A DNA stretch of 64,000 nucleotides from Acanthopleura granulata (lineage: Eukaryota > Mollusca > Polyplacophora > Chitonida > Chitonidae). The position numbers were made by a program, and so were the translations under genes. The DNA lies in assembly GCA_016165875.1 (NCBI GenBank), contig JABBOT010000001.1, positions 44,692,847 through 44,756,846 on the forward strand, written 5' to 3'. This document shows positions 35,091 to 49,300 of the stretch, one piece after another. How positions within the stretch are numbered: position 1 is the stretch's first letter; each line of letters starts with the position of its first letter. A model generated the notes under the pieces. It was given only the letters and a program-made list of their open reading frames with translations, was not told the origin of the DNA and searched no databases.

Positions 35091-38000
35091 GTGAGTAGTC
35101 AGTAATGTGTGTGGCTGGTTAGATTAGAAGCCGATGTAAAATAATCATGTACGGAAGCCGCTTTGAGACTGTTATAGCCATGAGTTCCTTTCCGTGCAAT
35201 GCCGATTTGTCACTCGGATTTACCAGTGTTGTCTACCGGCATCTGTATTCAGTGGATATAGTTCCAAAACACCAGTGTCATCATGTACTATATATTCTCA
35301 CATGGATTTTACCAGATGAAAGTGAAACTCGTCACGGTTGTCATATGTGCCTTCTTTATATGTTGTGTTCCTCTGTTTTCCCGCCCTGTGTTTCTTCTGT
35401 TATCTGTGCTTCCGATCGAAAAGGGAGTTACCAGTGTTTCGTCTCGTCCAAAGATGGTGATGATCTGTGTTTACCTGTATTGTGTGTCATCTCCATCTAA
35501 TCAAGTTATGTACACGCATATGCTTTTATCTTTAATTATTTTCATGCCATGAATATATATACTGTAGAGATAATCGAAGTTATAAAGAGTGTCTAGTAAT
35601 ATTTTCATTGTTTTAATAATTTTTGTTGGATAGACCTGAATGTACAATCCAAAGAATTAGACGTAAAAATACGTGCAATTTTCAAAATGCATGGGTATTT
35701 CAATCTAATATGAACAGCATTAGTGTTGGAAAAATCGTTTTAAAAAGAAATAAGCCTACAAAATTAGTTACGTTATCTTAACCCAACGGTAACCCCCGGT
35801 AATCAGTAAAAATAGAATGTGATATTAGAATGTGCATCATTGATGAGCGAATTAATATTGCAATCAAACCTGAGTTGTATATAATAATCAGAAGATGCCT
35901 ATATCTTGCCTGAGGCTATAACTTAACCAGGTATATCGTTTCTTATTATGTGAGACGCATTAGTGCGACGCCAAACTCGAATCAGATAAATATTTAGTCT
36001 TTTCTGGGTAGTTACCATGACTTATATGGGAAAGTGGACATAACAAAATCATCCATAATATATCAGAGGTTTCAACATTTTTCATATCACATGCTCTTAG
36101 TTACTTGGGAGAAAGTCTTCAGGCATTTAGTGACGGGCAACAACACTTATGTAAGAACCTGCATTTTGGTTAAAAGATGGCTACTCTTCAGTTGTCATGG
36201 TAACTGAAGTGGTTCATATTTACAGTACACCGTTATTATTGGCATATGGACATTACTTTCAAATAGCTTTGGTCACGATATAGTTGACGCCAGGAATTCA
36301 CGGCTCCCACACATGGCTCAGAATGTTGCCACGGCATTCACTTCGTGGGCCTAATTATGCAAGATTTAACAATAACACCGGTATACTGGGCAAAACGAAT
36401 CTCTCAAAGACGTTCATGCTGTAGAACCCCAATTCTTTACAGAGTATGTTTTATTCACCAGTTTAAATTAGTATGGTTTCACATGTTTTTATGTAAATCG
36501 GTGTAAGTAAAATAATAGCCAAGAATCAGCCCACAAGTCTGCGGTGTTTTACCATTGACATATTTTCTACAGATGTGCAATAGATAATCAAGAAGCATGT
36601 ACGGGGCAGTTTTTTTAGGGCCGATTCTATGACATCTGCAGTAAAGCCTTCCGATGACAACATTATAGCCAGTGCCTTGGTGGACTCATGAGCTGTCTGT
36701 ACTTGGAGGGGAATTCCTTCATGCAGTTGTGTAACCCAATCATTCCCAACATGAATGCATTTTTCGCCATTTACCTTACCGTGTACATTCCCTTGAAACG
36801 ACCAGATTATCGACAATATTGCTGAGTGAAGAAGATAAATGCAGATTTTCATAGTAAGGGTCAACTATTTGGGAAATTTCCAAGTTGTAAAGACATAAAA
36901 GCCTTCTTTTTGCACAAGGCGACCGCAATACAAATTACGTCTGACCTATACGCAAAATATGCTAACGTGTATAACGAACTCATCCAATTTTAGACATTTT
37001 GTTGGTCTACATTTTCTACCCATATTTCTTATGAACTTTTATTCCGATTGCCTCGTGCAGTTATCATCTAGCTAGAGGCCTCTCTAGAGGCTAATGGGCA
37101 CTGAAGCCCAAGGAGCACTGAAAACCAGGAAGTCAGCGACAAATTACAAATGTTCAGTGTCACACGAGCCTTTATTGGTCGACCATCACATTTTATCTCT
37201 GCTACTTGTAATACTTGTAGACTAAATAACATCGGTATGCAGTTTCATCCCGTTTATTCCCACTTCTGTCTCAATAGTTTACGACATTCTAGAGGTTTCA
37301 TATTCAATGCTGAAGCCACACCGTCCACAGTTTTCACCCAGCATGTCAAGGCTGTTTCTCCTATTGTCGACGGGATTTCATCTCAGTTACACACTAGGTT
37401 TGTCTAGCATTGCGGTGTAAAAGATTGCAGCATAGAGAGGAGAATCAGACCAGTGAATTAAGTGTCATAGTAACTGATTAAATACGGCTATTTGTCAAAT
37501 AAAGTAAAAAAGGCTTAATGTTAATGTTAGTTTATTAGACATTAATGGCCTGGAATTACTCGAATTGCTGTGTCATCACATTTAATAAACAGTCACCTGA
37601 AAACAGTGCAAAGGGAAATGGCCTCGGGGATGCCTTGTCCATCAGCAGAATCATAGTTTACGCAGCGGTACAATATAAAGACTACAGCATGGAGAGTAAC
37701 GGGAGCCACAAAGATGTCCCACCTCACCTGCCCACAATATTCTGTTCAGAATTTAACACCGTTTCGCAAATTGTCGACAATTTTCCAGCTCAGTTGCCCA
37801 CGGTGTTCTGCTCAGCATTTAAACGCTGTTTCGCACATTGTCAACAGTTTTCCAGCTCACTTGCCCACGGTGTTCTGCTCAGCATTTTAAAACTGTTTCG
37901 CATATTGTCGACATTTTTTTCCAGGTCAATTGCCCACGGTGTCCTTCTCAGCATTTTAACACTATTTCTCCGACTGTCGACAAGATTCGATCTGAATTGT

Positions 38001-41000
38001 CCACATTTTCCATCCAGCATTTACAAAGTTTTCCCGGGGTTTCTCAGTCTCGGTTGTTCAAATGTCTTGTCCAGCATTTCCAAACTGTTTCTCCACTTGT
38101 AGACTGTGTTCCATTTTCATTGCCAGCATGGATTCATTCTTCATTGTTGAGTTGTTGTGCTTGTCATAATGTACAGGGAATAAATCCCATATTTATAATG
38201 ATTCACCGCTCCCTTTGTGTCATTGTTACTTATTGGTCCAAATGCTGTGTTGTCGTCATGTTTAATAAACAATCCCATGTAAACAACGCAAATGGAGGGG
38301 TCCTCTGAGATGTATAGTCAACCAGCAGAATCCGGGCTTATACAGAAATATAAAATAAAAGACCACAGCGCTTAATGAGCGGCGACAACAATGTGATAGT
38401 TGGCAATTGGTCGCACAGATTCCGGTTTTGGTCAATTTAGCCCAGCGAGGCTTTTATTCTACGTTCATGAAAACGCTTAAAAATTAGTAACTAGCACGTC
38501 CCCTGAAACCATGCTGCCGTCCCATGGTAAAAGGATGCAAGTTGCATAGAGGTCAAAATGAGATAATCACACTAGATGACTTATTGAAACAAGACGCATG
38601 TTTTATGAAACACGCTAAGACCCAACTTTTATCTGTAATAAAGAGGCAAAATGAAGCCAGTACATTTCCAATTTCCCATGTTGTTTTGTCTTCATTTTCC
38701 GTACTACGGTTCAATATCCCCTCGTTGATTATGTGCATAAAGTTCCAGTCTCATTTACCAATAATGCTCAAAACTGTAGCTAATTCTACCTGGAAATTTT
38801 AATTATATCGACCATCAGAATGAATGTTATTTAAACTTTAACTTATTCTACATATACTTTTAATTACATCGACTACCCCAATATATGTTATTTTTTGTTT
38901 TTTTCATTTGTTCCAAAATTTAATTTCTATTTTTGCTATTACGTCTGGATGGCCCCGTATGACCCATCCCAATGACTAACCAAGGCATTTCTTCATTGCT
39001 CAGGATGTTTCATTCCGGTCAAATGTACACTGTGATTCATTTCCATTTCCAACAATGCTGTTTCGTTAATCATTAATCATTAATGCTTTAACGGAGGCAG
39101 TCGGCCAGTCGCCGACAGTTCAAGTTTGCAATTACATTAAATAATGTTGCCCTCCAGGCTGGATGTTCGACATAGGGGATGATGCAAACTGCAATACGAT
39201 TCTGGGCGCACATTAATGATGTACATGTATATCAATGACCTCCAGACTAAACTTTAATCATGTGTTGAAAGATACTTTATATTCGAAAACTTGCTCATTA
39301 CCTGCCTCATTGTTCTGTTTTATATTTTTTTCTGGCAGTTGGTCGATCGTGCCACCATACGTTTAGTATTTTCTTCTGACTAGAAAAGATAAAAATGCAT
39401 ATTTATTGGGTAATATCATTCTGTATGCAACAGAATCATTTAGTGATAATCTTGTACCTTTTAAATAACTGGAAACGTAAAGAATTAGGGACTAATAGCA
39501 CGTTTGGACTAAACGAATACAAATACACGACAGTTTTTTATATCAAAGATCGGTTGCGTCTCAAATATTATCATTTATCCTCTTTAAAAAGCACCCTTTT
39601 CTTACAAAATACTAGATCCAGTCTACAAAAACATTCCATCGTCTAGTACATGGAATCTTCCCTGTAGCCTACACGAGAATCACTGCAGAACTAGAAAATG
39701 AATGAGGTAAATTGACCAAAGTAAGGTACCCCATTTAAGACAATATTTTCATTGATAGTGTAGGACATACATGTAATATAACCAATGTAAAACTAAGGGC
39801 GACTATCAGTCACAAATGATAGGGGGTGAAGGGGGGGGGCACTATCACAGCACCACAGGTGAGAGTCCAGGGACCGCCTGCACCTCAGAGTTCTACAATT
39901 TTAGATAGTCGGAGACGCATTCTAAACCGCTTCCGGGAAATAAATGTACTTGTGTATGGTAAAACTTTTTACCTATTCAGCGCTTTGCTTGGTCCATATT
40001 TTGCCGTTGGCCAAGTTTCAATCGTTGGAGGCCACAGTCTCTTATTGGCCAAAGTCTCTGAGTTATTCCGCTCTCAACTCTGCCTTTCATTGAGTAAATA
40101 CCAGCATAATGTGTAGATAACGTCAAATAAATAACTTAAATGACGACCGTTATTTGTGCAGGTGGAAAACACCGGATGCCTGATGAACCACTGGCTACGA
40201 TCTGTTGCAAGTCAGTGACAAGATGGTGACGATGAATTGGTCGCCAAGTTAAGACTATTTAAACTGTCGAAGGAGGGTTCTTGGTAGCTTACTGTCACAA
40301 TGCATTCCACCAGGGTGAGGAACACCAAGTTAAAAATAAGTAAATAAAAATACTAAACCACAGTGAACTGCCTCACCAAAGAACATACTGCAGGTTTTTA
40401 CTTCATTTCATTTTGGGTTGTTTATTAATTTTTTTTTTATTTTCTTTTCCAAAGGTTGAAGGGGGGGGGGTCCTGACACCTCTGACGCCCCCCAAATCAC
40501 CCAGTGAAAACCCATAGTTTTTGATTATGTCTGGGTTGAGTGCAAACACTAAATAATCTGCAGGTGTAACTGGATGCGACCGTAACTCCCAGAATAAAGA
40601 CAAGCCTGGCAAAAATCTATGCCGGTATCCATACATAAAGCAAGAAATTATAGGACGGTTTCATGCAAAGAGAAGTAGTTAACAGTTTTCAATGATTACG
40701 AAGAGATGAAGCGTATAGAAAACTTTAAGACAATTGAGTGTTTAGATGACAGATCCCCTGAGTCCGCCGTATGCTCCCAAGACTGGTGACCTAATATGTC
40801 TGAGGCGAAGTCTGTGATCAAGATGATCTAACCGATCTCGATGACGGATAAGAATATTTTGTGGCCAATCCCAATTTTTGATTTGTGATGATGAGCTATT
40901 CAACGTTGATTTCTGTTGTTAAATATTTGCTCATGCTGAAGGCCAATTCAACCTAAAGCGCAACACTATACCCGGCCTACCATAATTTTACAATGAAAAC

Positions 41001-44000
41001 CCTATCAGTTATTTGATGTCAAGCCAGAACTATGCCCTTTAACTAGTGGGCTTGCCTAAACAGGTTACCAGTACTAAATTCCAAAAGTTCCAAAAAGTTT
41101 CCCTTAACAGTAAAATAAATAACTAAACATCTACATTTCTTCTCTTGAACATTTGCCTTCTCACTAGATCTATAGTCTATCATGCCATAAATGATAATAA
41201 ATATAAATGTTCTATTTGATTCACAAATTAATAGTTTGCAACGGTAGCTATAATTTATGTTTGTGCACTGAAGTTATTTTCATATTTCTGCATTTTAAAG
41301 TTATGTATGTTTCTTTCAACGTCATGTTTTACATCCTCATTGATTAATGCTTGCATTTATTTACATCTGCAAATCACAATCTAAAATGTGATGCACAATA
41401 TGTGTCTATACATTATAAACAATAGTCTGAAAAACTTCCTGTCGCCTAATTTTTGAGGTATATCAGGCAAAGTGCGAGTCTTTGTATTGCTCACATGACC
41501 AATAGCAGCGCGCACGCAGTCATGGCTGTACGTCTCACGATCAATGACAAGAGAAAAATAATTAGTATTATTTGAGATTACGTAACATTTAAAGGATTCT
41601 AGCGGACTTCTGTGAAGCAGACCAGAATGTAGGGTGAAAAACGTTAAGTTCATGTGACAAACAGCCTGCCACTGTCATGCAAACTGGCATTTTATCCAAG
41701 GTTTATCTCCAGACTAGCAGCAGACGACGTCATTTGTGTGTGACGTCAAACTTTGCAAATCTAGTCGTGCCGTGTGGTCGTTTTTTACGAGCCAAGTGGT
41801 ATGTATTCGTTATGAATTTCCGAGTTCTGGCGGTTTTATCTGTTTAAATGTGAAATAAAAATTGGAACGACCTACTCTTGAAGCGTTATTTTTTCGTCAT
41901 ATTTCACTTATAAAACGGCCGCCAGCAATATGGTGGGAGGACAGTGGGCAGAGCGTGGGGGAAACCCACAAACATCAGCAGGTTGCTGGCAGACATTCCC
42001 AGGAATGAACTGGACTTGAACTCAGAGCAACCGCATTCGTGAGATTCATAGGATCATAACGCCACACTGGCGCCAACCCCCTATGCCACGAAGGCCCTGC
42101 GTGCACCTAAAATGGAAATGGAAAACAATAAAAACTTTGTCACAGGGCACGATCATTGTTGATAAGCCGAATCGGCATTGTAGCTGTGTCGAGAGATCAA
42201 TCTGGGTTGGACGACGCAGGGTGTGTGGACTGTCGTTATCTACTGTGATTTCACGGAGATTAACAGTGTTGTTGGTGTCGGTGTTTAGCTCCGTCACGGT
42301 AGTTCGCAAGGGACCCTACCGTGTCTCGTCCAAACCAGCGTGATCTCTCGACAAGCCAATTCGGCTTATTGTGCAGGGGATAGATTCATACATCATACAC
42401 AAGATATAGTCATTTTGCATTAGGCAAAGTTTTTATTTCTCCTTAGTTCACCTAGGTCATGACGGACTCTGCGTGCTACTAGATGAACTGATTGTCCTAT
42501 TTTGAAAGTCGGCCATTCAGCCTGACCATTGTGGATTCAGTAATAATGTCCATTCCCTTATGAACAGGATAGGTATGATGAGCGTAGTGAAAACATTTGG
42601 GTGTTTTGGCACTGTTACCTGATGAGTTTATCCTTTCAATGAGCTGATTTTAACTGCACTGGCTTAAATATTTTCAGAGTTTTACAATCTGGAGATTCTT
42701 ATGTTCTGTTATCTCATGAGATAGAACTGAGAAATAGAGAATAATGCGATATCATGAATGCCTGAGGTCCTAGTATACATGTACACGTGATGTATGCAGA
42801 ACCTGCTTTTTGTGCATTTCATTGTGGTGTTGTTATACCAATGTTGTTTGTCTTTTTAAAAATACATTGTTTGCCAACTTCTGAGCGTTTTATGCGATGT
42901 TCCTAAACAGAAGACCATCATCAAGAATCGATGATGTGCCAAATAGGGTAAAGCATGCTACTGTGCATGATTGATTGAAGTCTATCTACACATGTACCTC
43001 AGAAAAAAACATGTCGGTTTTCAAAACTCTGATTTCATTTGCATGTGGAAATTGAAGTTACCACCGTTGTAAGGGCTTATTTTTATGTCATTTCTTGCGT
43101 GAAACTTTAATTTACTGTCATTGCTAGTTAACTCACAGTTTTCTGGAAATTGTGGTCACATTGACTGCAAGAACTTGACAACACCAAAATACTTGCTGTG
43201 AAGGTCTGTTTTTAAAAGTGACTTACATGTTGTTTTCTTTTCTTTGCTAAAAACCCTACTGAAGCTTCCTCAGAACTTAATAGTCCAGACATGACTATAT
43301 ACAAGCGTCAATCCAAACTCAAAATTATGATACTTTCATTCATGATTACCTCTGCCAGTATAGCTTTGTAATCTAACAGAAAATGACCTAAAAACAAGTT
43401 CTGGTGATGAGTTTGGATGCACGTGCAAAAGTCAAGTTCGAGCTAGCTAGCATGTGGAAATAAACTGTGCATTCTTTGAGAGAATCCAAAATGTGAATTG
43501 TCGAAGCAACGTCTAGATGGTCCAATGCCACTCATGGAAGATAGGGGATTGCTATCAGTATATATAGCAAACCTGCCATGAGTAATTAGCAAATTTGAAT
43601 AATCCTGAAAGCAGATAGTTGGTAGAGACAAAATGAGAGTGGAAGAAACAAAATAGGAACATTTTCCTTCATTTACATGGTAAGGTGATTTTTTGAATAC
43701 ATGTTCATAATTTTAAACCTTAATAACTGCGTGAAACACTTGTACATGTGTTGGCATTTTTTTGTTCTTGTGTCTAATCACCCTTTTTTTCAGATCTGGC
43801 CCCAGTTTCGTGAAGCGCACTTAGCTAAGTATTTGCTTTAACTTCCATGACGAAGTATGTTGTAGAGATGGAAAGTGCACTTAATTAAGGGCTACTTATC
43901 TCTAAGTGTGCTTGATGAACGCGGGCTGTGAAAGCTACCTTGGGTTTGTGGTAGGCCTACATGTAATATCATTCCTGTTCCAAAAGGATAAGCGAAATGG

Positions 44001-46245
44001 CCTTTATGCTGTCAGACATGTTTATTGCTTCAACAAGTTTAAATCATTTTAACATTCTTTTTTTCAATACCAGTACTGTCTTCAATGATAATTTATTATA
44101 TGATACATGTTTCGCTTTATACTATTAACACATGTTGTTGTTTTGTTTTCTTTTCTATTTTCAGCAGGTCAGAAAAAAGAGTAAGTATAATCCTACTATT
44201 TTTCTTATACATGTATGGGATACAGAATGGAGAACTGATTTGCTGATTGTGGAGATTTCCTGGGTTAAAACCTGCAACCTTGATCACAAAGGTTCCATAT
44301 ATGATTTTAAGCGTAGTCAAAGCACAGTGTAGCCTTGACTGCATTTTGACTGCTATATGTCTCACTACAGCTGGTCAGCAACAATTCTGTATCCCTTTAC
44401 CTTAAAGCAATGTGTATCAGAAAATTTTCTTCCCAAACTGATAAGTTAAAGGCAGCTTTTAAGCAGATGCATATTGCACACTTAATGGCATATACATGTT
44501 GTACATGCATCATAGCCTGTGTCATGCCAGAAAGGTCTTCTCAGTAAAGGTATAATCTCAAACCGTAAAACTGGGTTTTGGCTCACATGATCCTGAAACG
44601 GGGCATTATGCATTTATTACAGTATTATACACTGTCTCCCATGTATTTCATCTTCTGTATAATGTAACATGTATGGATATAGTACATTTTTCTATTTGTA
44701 GTTCAGTAACTTGAAAACCTGGAATTATCCCTTCATGTATACATGTATAATATACACTGTATAGTCTTGTAGATGTATATGACATGTCAGTTATGTCATC
44801 AAGTCCTATTCAAGTATGTACCCATAGGTCTGCTGTACGCAGGATATTATTAGCACCACCCTCATCTGGGGGCTTGTTGTCTGTATAGTCTGTATCAGTA
44901 GCCGCTCTCATCTTGAGATGCAGTAACATGGCATTTAGATAGATTTGCCTGAGGTGTGCACACCTTCTTGTTTTAAGACAGCTGCAGAGATATTGATATG
45001 GAAGGTTGGCTCCTGTCCCAGTAATTTGGTGTGGAGGTCATAGGATATTTTAATTTCCCAGATGAGTACATGTGTGTGCTTTTCTGTAGATATTTTATTA
45101 ACAACCTAAAATACCCTGGAACATTCATACTCCCACAGACAAACCACAGAAACACAACTTTTTTTGTCTGAATTATGAGTTCCTTTCATATGTATACTAG
45201 GTTATGCCAGGGTACAGGAACCTTTCTGTTTATCACCCTGAGCTTATCACAGAATCAATCTGACACCCCTTCACCATGTTTAACCCTTACCCATTTGGCC
45301 TTGCAGGGTAGTGTAGGGTTACACTACTGGGATTGCCCCTACTGACATAGTGGTCCTTCATATATACACATGGAAGGATATGCTACTGTAGATGTACTTC
45401 ACACTCACTGCCAGTGGAGGCTGTCCTCCCTGTTTGACTTGTAACTGATATATACTACTACCATGAGGACTATGATGTTCAAACTTTAAACAGTGTATAC
45501 ACTCGGTCAGTTATTTGGTGTTTCCAATAAATAAAACAGTTTACTTAATATCTTTCCTTTATATCGGAAATATATTATTTAAATACGTGTACATGTATTG
45601 CAGTTTATCACATTTAAGCTGGCAAAACGTGACCATGTTTTACGTCTAAAATTAACTATGTAAAACAGAATCAGCACTCAGTTTTAAAATTTTCAGTACT
45701 GCTCAGCACAGTTGTACTTTAGTGTTTTTTTGCATCATCCAGGTTAAATTACTTGGGTTTATCCCCACAGTCAGTTCTTTCAAGGTAGGTAAATAGAATA
45801 TGCAATAATCTGTAACGTACGGTCCATAAATTTTTGATTGAGATACTGTACAAGGGACTCTGATCTCATCTCGATAAGATGAATGAGTTTACATCACAGG
45901 GTGCCAGTGAAAGTACCACTCTAGTCCCAATAGAAACTCAGTAGGAATATTAAAATGATCATTTATTTATTTATTTATTGCTGGCAGACCTTCCCACATA
46001 TGGCCGGAGAGGTATTAAAAATGATATCATAATGAATGAAATCCTATGGAACAAAGCTAACACCATGGTTCAGAAGGATTTACAATAAATAACAACATTT
46101 AACCCCTACAATTGCATAATCTTTGGCTCTGTCTGTAAATTCTTTTTGTGTGACGTCAAATCAGGGAGATGTGACATCGGGTAAGGCATTTATGCTGGGT
46201 CAGGGATGATATGTTGAGAGTTTGAAAGGGCAGCAGCATTTATAA

Positions 46246-46306
<61 letters not shown>

Positions 46307-49300
46307 TTTTTGCATGAGATCACACTAGGCAAAGTGGAAAGGACTGAAAGATTTTGTTGCCATATTCTCCCCAGATGTGCACAGTATTGGTTTTAATACA
46401 CTGCAATATTTTTAGAATACAGGAAAGCCACTCAGTCTTTATTATCTGACCTCAGATCAGCTTAGTACGACAATATGTTGATCTCTGATATGTATGTACA
46501 TAGGGTGAAGCTGGCTGGTGATGCAGCGATGGAATACAGAAGACTAATCTCATTAAAATCAGTTCCTTATTTCTGGCTCCTGGAATCTGACGCTGGGCCA
46601 TTGTTTATTGTGTTCTGATGAATTCTTGGAGCCCTTCAAGAATACGTAATGTTTAGCCTATCAGCACACTTGTGTTATAAGGGCTCGGTCAGTGCATGAA
46701 TTGTGTCGTCCTTTCCAACGCTAACCCCCAGCAAAAGCTGTCTCGTAATTTCGTGTTTACGCTGACATTCAGCACGATTAACACCAACCGGTCTCGTCTC
46801 CATGTTTACACTCAGATCGGAAATCTGTGGTCTGTCAAAGCGATCATCGGCCATATCTGCAGTTTCTTCCTCAAAGCGAGAAGCATCCCACTGATTGGTT
46901 AATTTAATGAACTCCCAGAAAACATTTAATATTGGCAGTGAGTCAGATCATGTTAGTGTACACCCAGATGATCTGATTTTAAGGTGATTGACGGGAGGCC
47001 TGATGGATTTCATCACAGGTGATTATCAGAGGTTAATTGGTTGAGACTTTAAAATCCCCAATATATATACCCTCACTGGCGTAGGTTCTGGCCATGTTAG
47101 TGGCTTTAGCTGTAGGCTGCAGCGTCCATAGTGTCATCAAGAAAGTCTTCTAGATCTTGTGTGAGAGGTATATGCCATGGAAGGCAAATGATGGCCAGGT
47201 GTTGGAAAACAGTCCCTTTCGTTTCGTGACTGTGAAGGTTGTCTTTCTGTTCATATGAATCTTTCCATGGTGCCAATTAAAGTTGGCTATTATTATAAGT
47301 TTGTGGATTGTGTGGATTGTGCTGGACCCCTATGCCCCACCCACCCCACTCTGGGATTTAATGTTTGTGTAAGAACTCCAAATGAATGATCTGTTAAAAA
47401 AACTACTGTGTGCTTGTAAAAGTTTCATGAGAGAAAATCATGTCATGTAAAGAGGATGTGACTAAAAGAGGAAAAACTTGGGTTAGAAAGGTGATGTTAA
47501 AATGGAGACATTGTGCTGTGTTTTTGTCTTGAAGGCTTTAGAGTAAGAGGAGGAAATAACTATGGTTGACAACTTGCCCCTAACAACACTGTTCATAAAT
47601 GATGTCTACATTGTCTACTGTGTAAGATGCCCATCCACCATATTCCCCAAATACACACTGCACTTCTTAATTACTGGTACATGAAGGTAATTAAAAAAAG
47701 AGTCCCAATTAATTAAACCATATACAGGAAAAGTATGCAAACATGTGATTTGAATTGAAACAGTTCCTGAAAGGCTTTGATTCCATGAATTACAATGTAG
47801 TTCAGGAGAAATGACGAAATGTTTTCAATGACGAGTGTCTCTTTAAACAAAAGCTGAAGTGCCACTCTGATGAGAGTGTGTCAGTTACTTAGCTTAACCG
47901 ATTGAAGTTATATGTAGGGTGACAGGTTTGATGAAAAGTTGCTTGTGATTTAAGCCATCTACATTTGTTGCAAAATTGCTTTCAGACACGAAATTGGAAT
48001 ATGTAATTTTCATTTTGTACCTGCAATACCTGTAACTTTGCATTCCCAAGCTTGTTTTTCTATTCAAAACAAATAATGTTCATATATATATAATTATGGT
48101 ACCTACTACCACAGTTGACTTGGACAAGCAAATTGGTTTTGGCATAACCACAATGTATGCAGTTTTGCCAAAGGTTTCAATCATGCAGGAAGAACTGCCT
48201 GTGCTGAAGAAATTTTACTGATGGTTAATTTATATTCTGACTTTTGTGAAAGATGCAGCCTGAATTTTTGTATATATTTGTATAAAAGAAAAGAAAATCT
48301 TTTTTTCGTGTTTCAGTCAAGATGGTATTGCTCCCAATTTTGTCCAGAAACCTGTAACAAGGCAAGAGGAGAATGGTAAAAAGCTGATATTCGAGTGCAA
48401 GCTAACTGCAGATCCAAAACCAGACATAGTATGGGCCAAGGATGGAGTACAGATAAAACCATGGGGTGAGAATAACTGTGTTCAGAGATTGAAACAACAT
48501 TTCATGACATACAATATAATAGTTGTTCACATATATGTGTGTGTATATGCAGTCAATTTAAAATGTTCATCATTCCGTGGTGCTCTGCTTATTGAAATAA
48601 TTCCTTCTAGTTTGAATATGGGCCAAATTAATAGCCAACAAACTAGGCTTACAGGTGGAGGATGCTGGGTAAGGCAGGAGAATGCCATTCTGCCTTGCAA
48701 AATACATGAAAAATATCTTGGTACAAGGCTGTAACCTACTTAACCAAGCTGGATTTCAGAACTCAGTGGTCAGTTGCAGTTTAAGTGTCCTTAACGGAGG
48801 GATTTTAGACCACCTTTACAGTGAGGGCCTGCTTTGCAGAAGGGGGAGAAATATTGAATTTTCCATTTTTGGTGAAAACAATCATGAGTTTGTACGCTTT
48901 ATTTTTGACAGCCACATTGGAGCTATGCTGCTATTGACTCTGAAATGGCAGAGATTGAAGATATTGATGGCTGGCTGCCTGTTCCCGTCACTCGTAAAAC
49001 TGACTGCCCCATTGTAGAAGTGAACAATTCCGGAATATGGCATTGAGTAACAATTAAATAATAGTAATTGACCACAAGAGATGTGAAGTACAAGTTTCAA
49101 GCTGATCATTTTTCTGTTGACATGGTGTTTTGGTCAGTGGGAACATGGGAATAAATGTGTTCTAACAGTTCCTTGCTGTCGTTGTAGGTCGTTATGCATT
49201 GAAATGCGTACCAGATGGACCAAAAAATGCCCATAAATATTTGGTGGCCTTGGAAGTAAAAGGAGTTACAGCTCAGGATGCAGGAAATTATACTGTGACG

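Larger units (their letters stand above)
35091..44164 (+). other. Twitchin intron 1 (9.1 kb)
   Basis: Contains the 37.3-38.4 kb minisatellite complex, a SINE and a MITE-like element near 42 kb, and a small antisense open frame at 36526-36852. No exon that fits between the flanking coding exons was seen. Confidence 0.7.
44181..48316 (+). other. Twitchin intron 2 (4.1 kb)
   Basis: Holds a SINE fragment (45959-46016), a TA microsatellite (46241-46304) and a CpG-rich patch with an antisense open frame (46676-46950). Confidence 0.7.

Noticed and set aside
35147..35552. Plus-strand frames just after twitchin exon 1
   Set aside because: Hydrophobic/Cys-rich reading of intron sequence beyond a clear GTGAGT donor.
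37545..38308. Two long overlapping plus-strand open frames (185 and 156 aa)
   Set aside because: They run through the 66-68 bp minisatellite in two frames; openness follows from the repeat, with no domain or conserved unit peptide.
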